Assembly: GCA_003554665.1 (NCBI GenBank)
Contig: PWGY01000037.1
Location: 1 to 7,185 of the forward strand
Length of the DNA: 7,185 nucleotides
Reading direction: 5' to 3'
Source: Bacteroidales bacterium
GTDB lineage: Bacteria; Bacteroidota; Bacteroidia; Bacteroidales; UBA7960
Shown: positions 6,301-7,185 of the stretch, piece after piece
How the letters are laid out: the number at the start of each line of letters is the position of its first letter
Numbering within the stretch: position 1 is the first letter of the stretch
Position numbers and translations under genes: made by a program
The notes under the pieces: model-generated
Seen by the model: the letters and a program-made list of their open reading frames with translations, nothing else
Databases searched by the model: none
Told to the model about the DNA's origin: nothing

Positions 6301-7185
6301 CTTTCGTTTTTTAAGTTTGTTGATGCTAAAGTTAATCAAACTGAATGAGATAAATGATAAAGTGATCCCGAAAATATTGGGATCCAGATCAAGGGGCAGC
6401 GGCCAGTTCCCGATGATCAGGGTAATTGTTGTACCGCCACCCAGCAGCATGGCCCAGAAAGCGGCCACAGGTCTGGCGTTCTTCACAAAAAGTGCGGCAA
6501 TTACCGGTACAAACAAACCTGAAACCATGAACGCATAGGAATGCAGCATGAGATCCAGCACGCTTGGCATGACCGAGGCCAGCAGCAGTGCGATTGTACC
6601 CAGCACAAGGGTAAGGCCCTGTGACACCAGCAAAAAGGCCTTTCTCCCGTCCGGTACCTTAAACCACTTTGTCAGGATGTCGGTCAGAAAATTACCGCTG
6701 GAGGCCATCAGGCAGCTGTCTGCCGTAGACATGATGGCCGAAAAATAGGCTGCCATCATCAGACCCATCAGGCCCACCGGTAAAACGGTTCGTAAAAGCA
6801 TTGGCAGACCCTGCTCAGCGTCGATTTGTGTATAGTCGGTAAACCCGAGGTACTCAAATGCCCCCTGGGCAATGGCTACTCTGGCGAACAACCCGAGCAA
6901 CACGCCCATGAAGGCCATGATGGGCCACTCAAACAATCCGGCAATGTACCAGGCCCTTTGTGCCTGTTTTCTGTTGCGTGACGCATATATGCGCTGGTAC
7001 AGGGTCATTCCGACAAACCATATGGGTATGATTGTCACCGCCCAGTTGAGGATTTGCTGCCAGCTGATATTTCCCAGGCTGAAATATTGCGGAGGGAGTA
7101 CTTCCTGCATTCCGGATAAGCCACCTACGCTGTAATAGGCAATGGGGATCCCGATGAATATGAGCCCCGACATCAGAATGATCCA
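6298..7185 (-). CDS. Sodium:solute symporter (SSS family), 5' partial
   Basis: C-terminal 295 residues of an inner-membrane Na+-coupled transporter of the SSS (PutP/SGLT) family. The frame is open to the window edge (reading W-I-I-L before the Met at 7171-7173), so that Met is internal and the true start lies outside. About eight hydrophobic segments are visible. The best family marker is the run at 131-153, counted from that Met, LPVGLMGLMMAAYFSAIMST then ADS: the SSS signature with the Ser/Thr cluster (STADS, 6715-6729) that lines the Na2 sodium site in characterised members. Earlier, GMTLYQRIYASRNRKQAQRA (55-74) resembles the conserved QR...A..A.R loop of the family. The protein ends in a short basic tail, KLKKRK. 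A full-length member is usually about 480-550 residues with 13 helices, so the first five or so are missing. It is the first gene of the three that can be seen in the operon; an amino-acid substrate is inferred from the racemase and is not shown directly. Confidence 0.92.
   Translation of the reverse strand, partial: WIILMSGLIFIGIPIAYYSVGGLSGMQEVLPPQYFSLGNISWQQILNWAVTIIPIWFVGMTLYQRIYASRNRKQAQRAWYIAGLFEWPIMAFMGVLLGLFARVAIAQGAFEYLGFTDYTQIDAEQGLPMLLRTVLPVGLMGLMMAAYFSAIMSTADSCLMASSGNFLTDILTKWFKVPDGRKAFLLVSQGLTLVLGTIALLLASVMPSVLDLMLHSYAFMVSGLFVPVIAALFVKNARPVAAFWAMLLGGGTTITLIIGNWPLPLDLDPNIFGITLSFISFSLINFSINKLKKRK

Noticed and set aside
6026..6538. Plus-strand 170-residue ORF across the acetyltransferase/symporter junction
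   Set aside because: It is antisense to two genes with clear motifs and a coupled TAATG junction, and its product has no coherent domain.
1..7185. Horizontal transfer or a mobile island
   Set aside because: No transposase, integrase, tRNA edge or terminal repeats are seen, and gene content is ordinary chromosomal Bacteroidota type.

Overview
The window looks like a chromosomal segment of a member of the Bacteroidota, probably Bacteroidales/Marinilabiliales-like. The support is threefold: a Rho factor with a very long Gln/Lys-rich insert in its N-terminal half, a DUF4293-type membrane protein beside it, and promoter boxes matching the Bacteroidota -7 consensus TAnnTTTG, with little Shine-Dalgarno sequence before most starts. 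I see no phage, transposon, CRISPR, rRNA or tRNA sequence.

Layout. (1) 1-1869, plus: most of a copper-type P1B ATPase (CopA-like), cut at its N-terminus by the window edge. (2) 1866-3905, minus: rho, whose stop codon overlaps that of the ATPase gene in a tail-to-tail arrangement. (3) 3906-4201: a 296-bp divergent intergenic region with a good rho promoter, a likely rho leader of about 200 nt, and a -7 box facing the other way. (4) 4202-4672, plus: a four-helix DUF4293-like membrane protein of unknown function. (5) 4673-4762: a short convergent spacer with two GC-rich inverted repeats. (6) 4763-7185, minus: a three-gene operon read from the right edge inward. It encodes a sodium:solute symporter (N-terminus outside the window), a small GNAT acetyltransferase and a fold-type III PLP racemase of the alanine/ornithine racemase family.

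How the genes work together. CopA (copper export) and Rho (transcription termination) appear to be neighbours only. The symporter-GNAT-racemase set is very tightly packed (TAATG junction, then an 18-bp gap) and reads as one unit for uptake and stereochemical or acetyl modification of an amino acid; ornithine is the best guess but is not shown by the sequence. The most interesting single object is the Rho protein: about 260 residues of disordered Gln/Lys-rich sequence with an AT-hook-like motif, a QQK microsatellite and a 24-bp tandem repeat, placed between the Rho N-terminal domain and an otherwise canonical RNA-binding and ATPase core.
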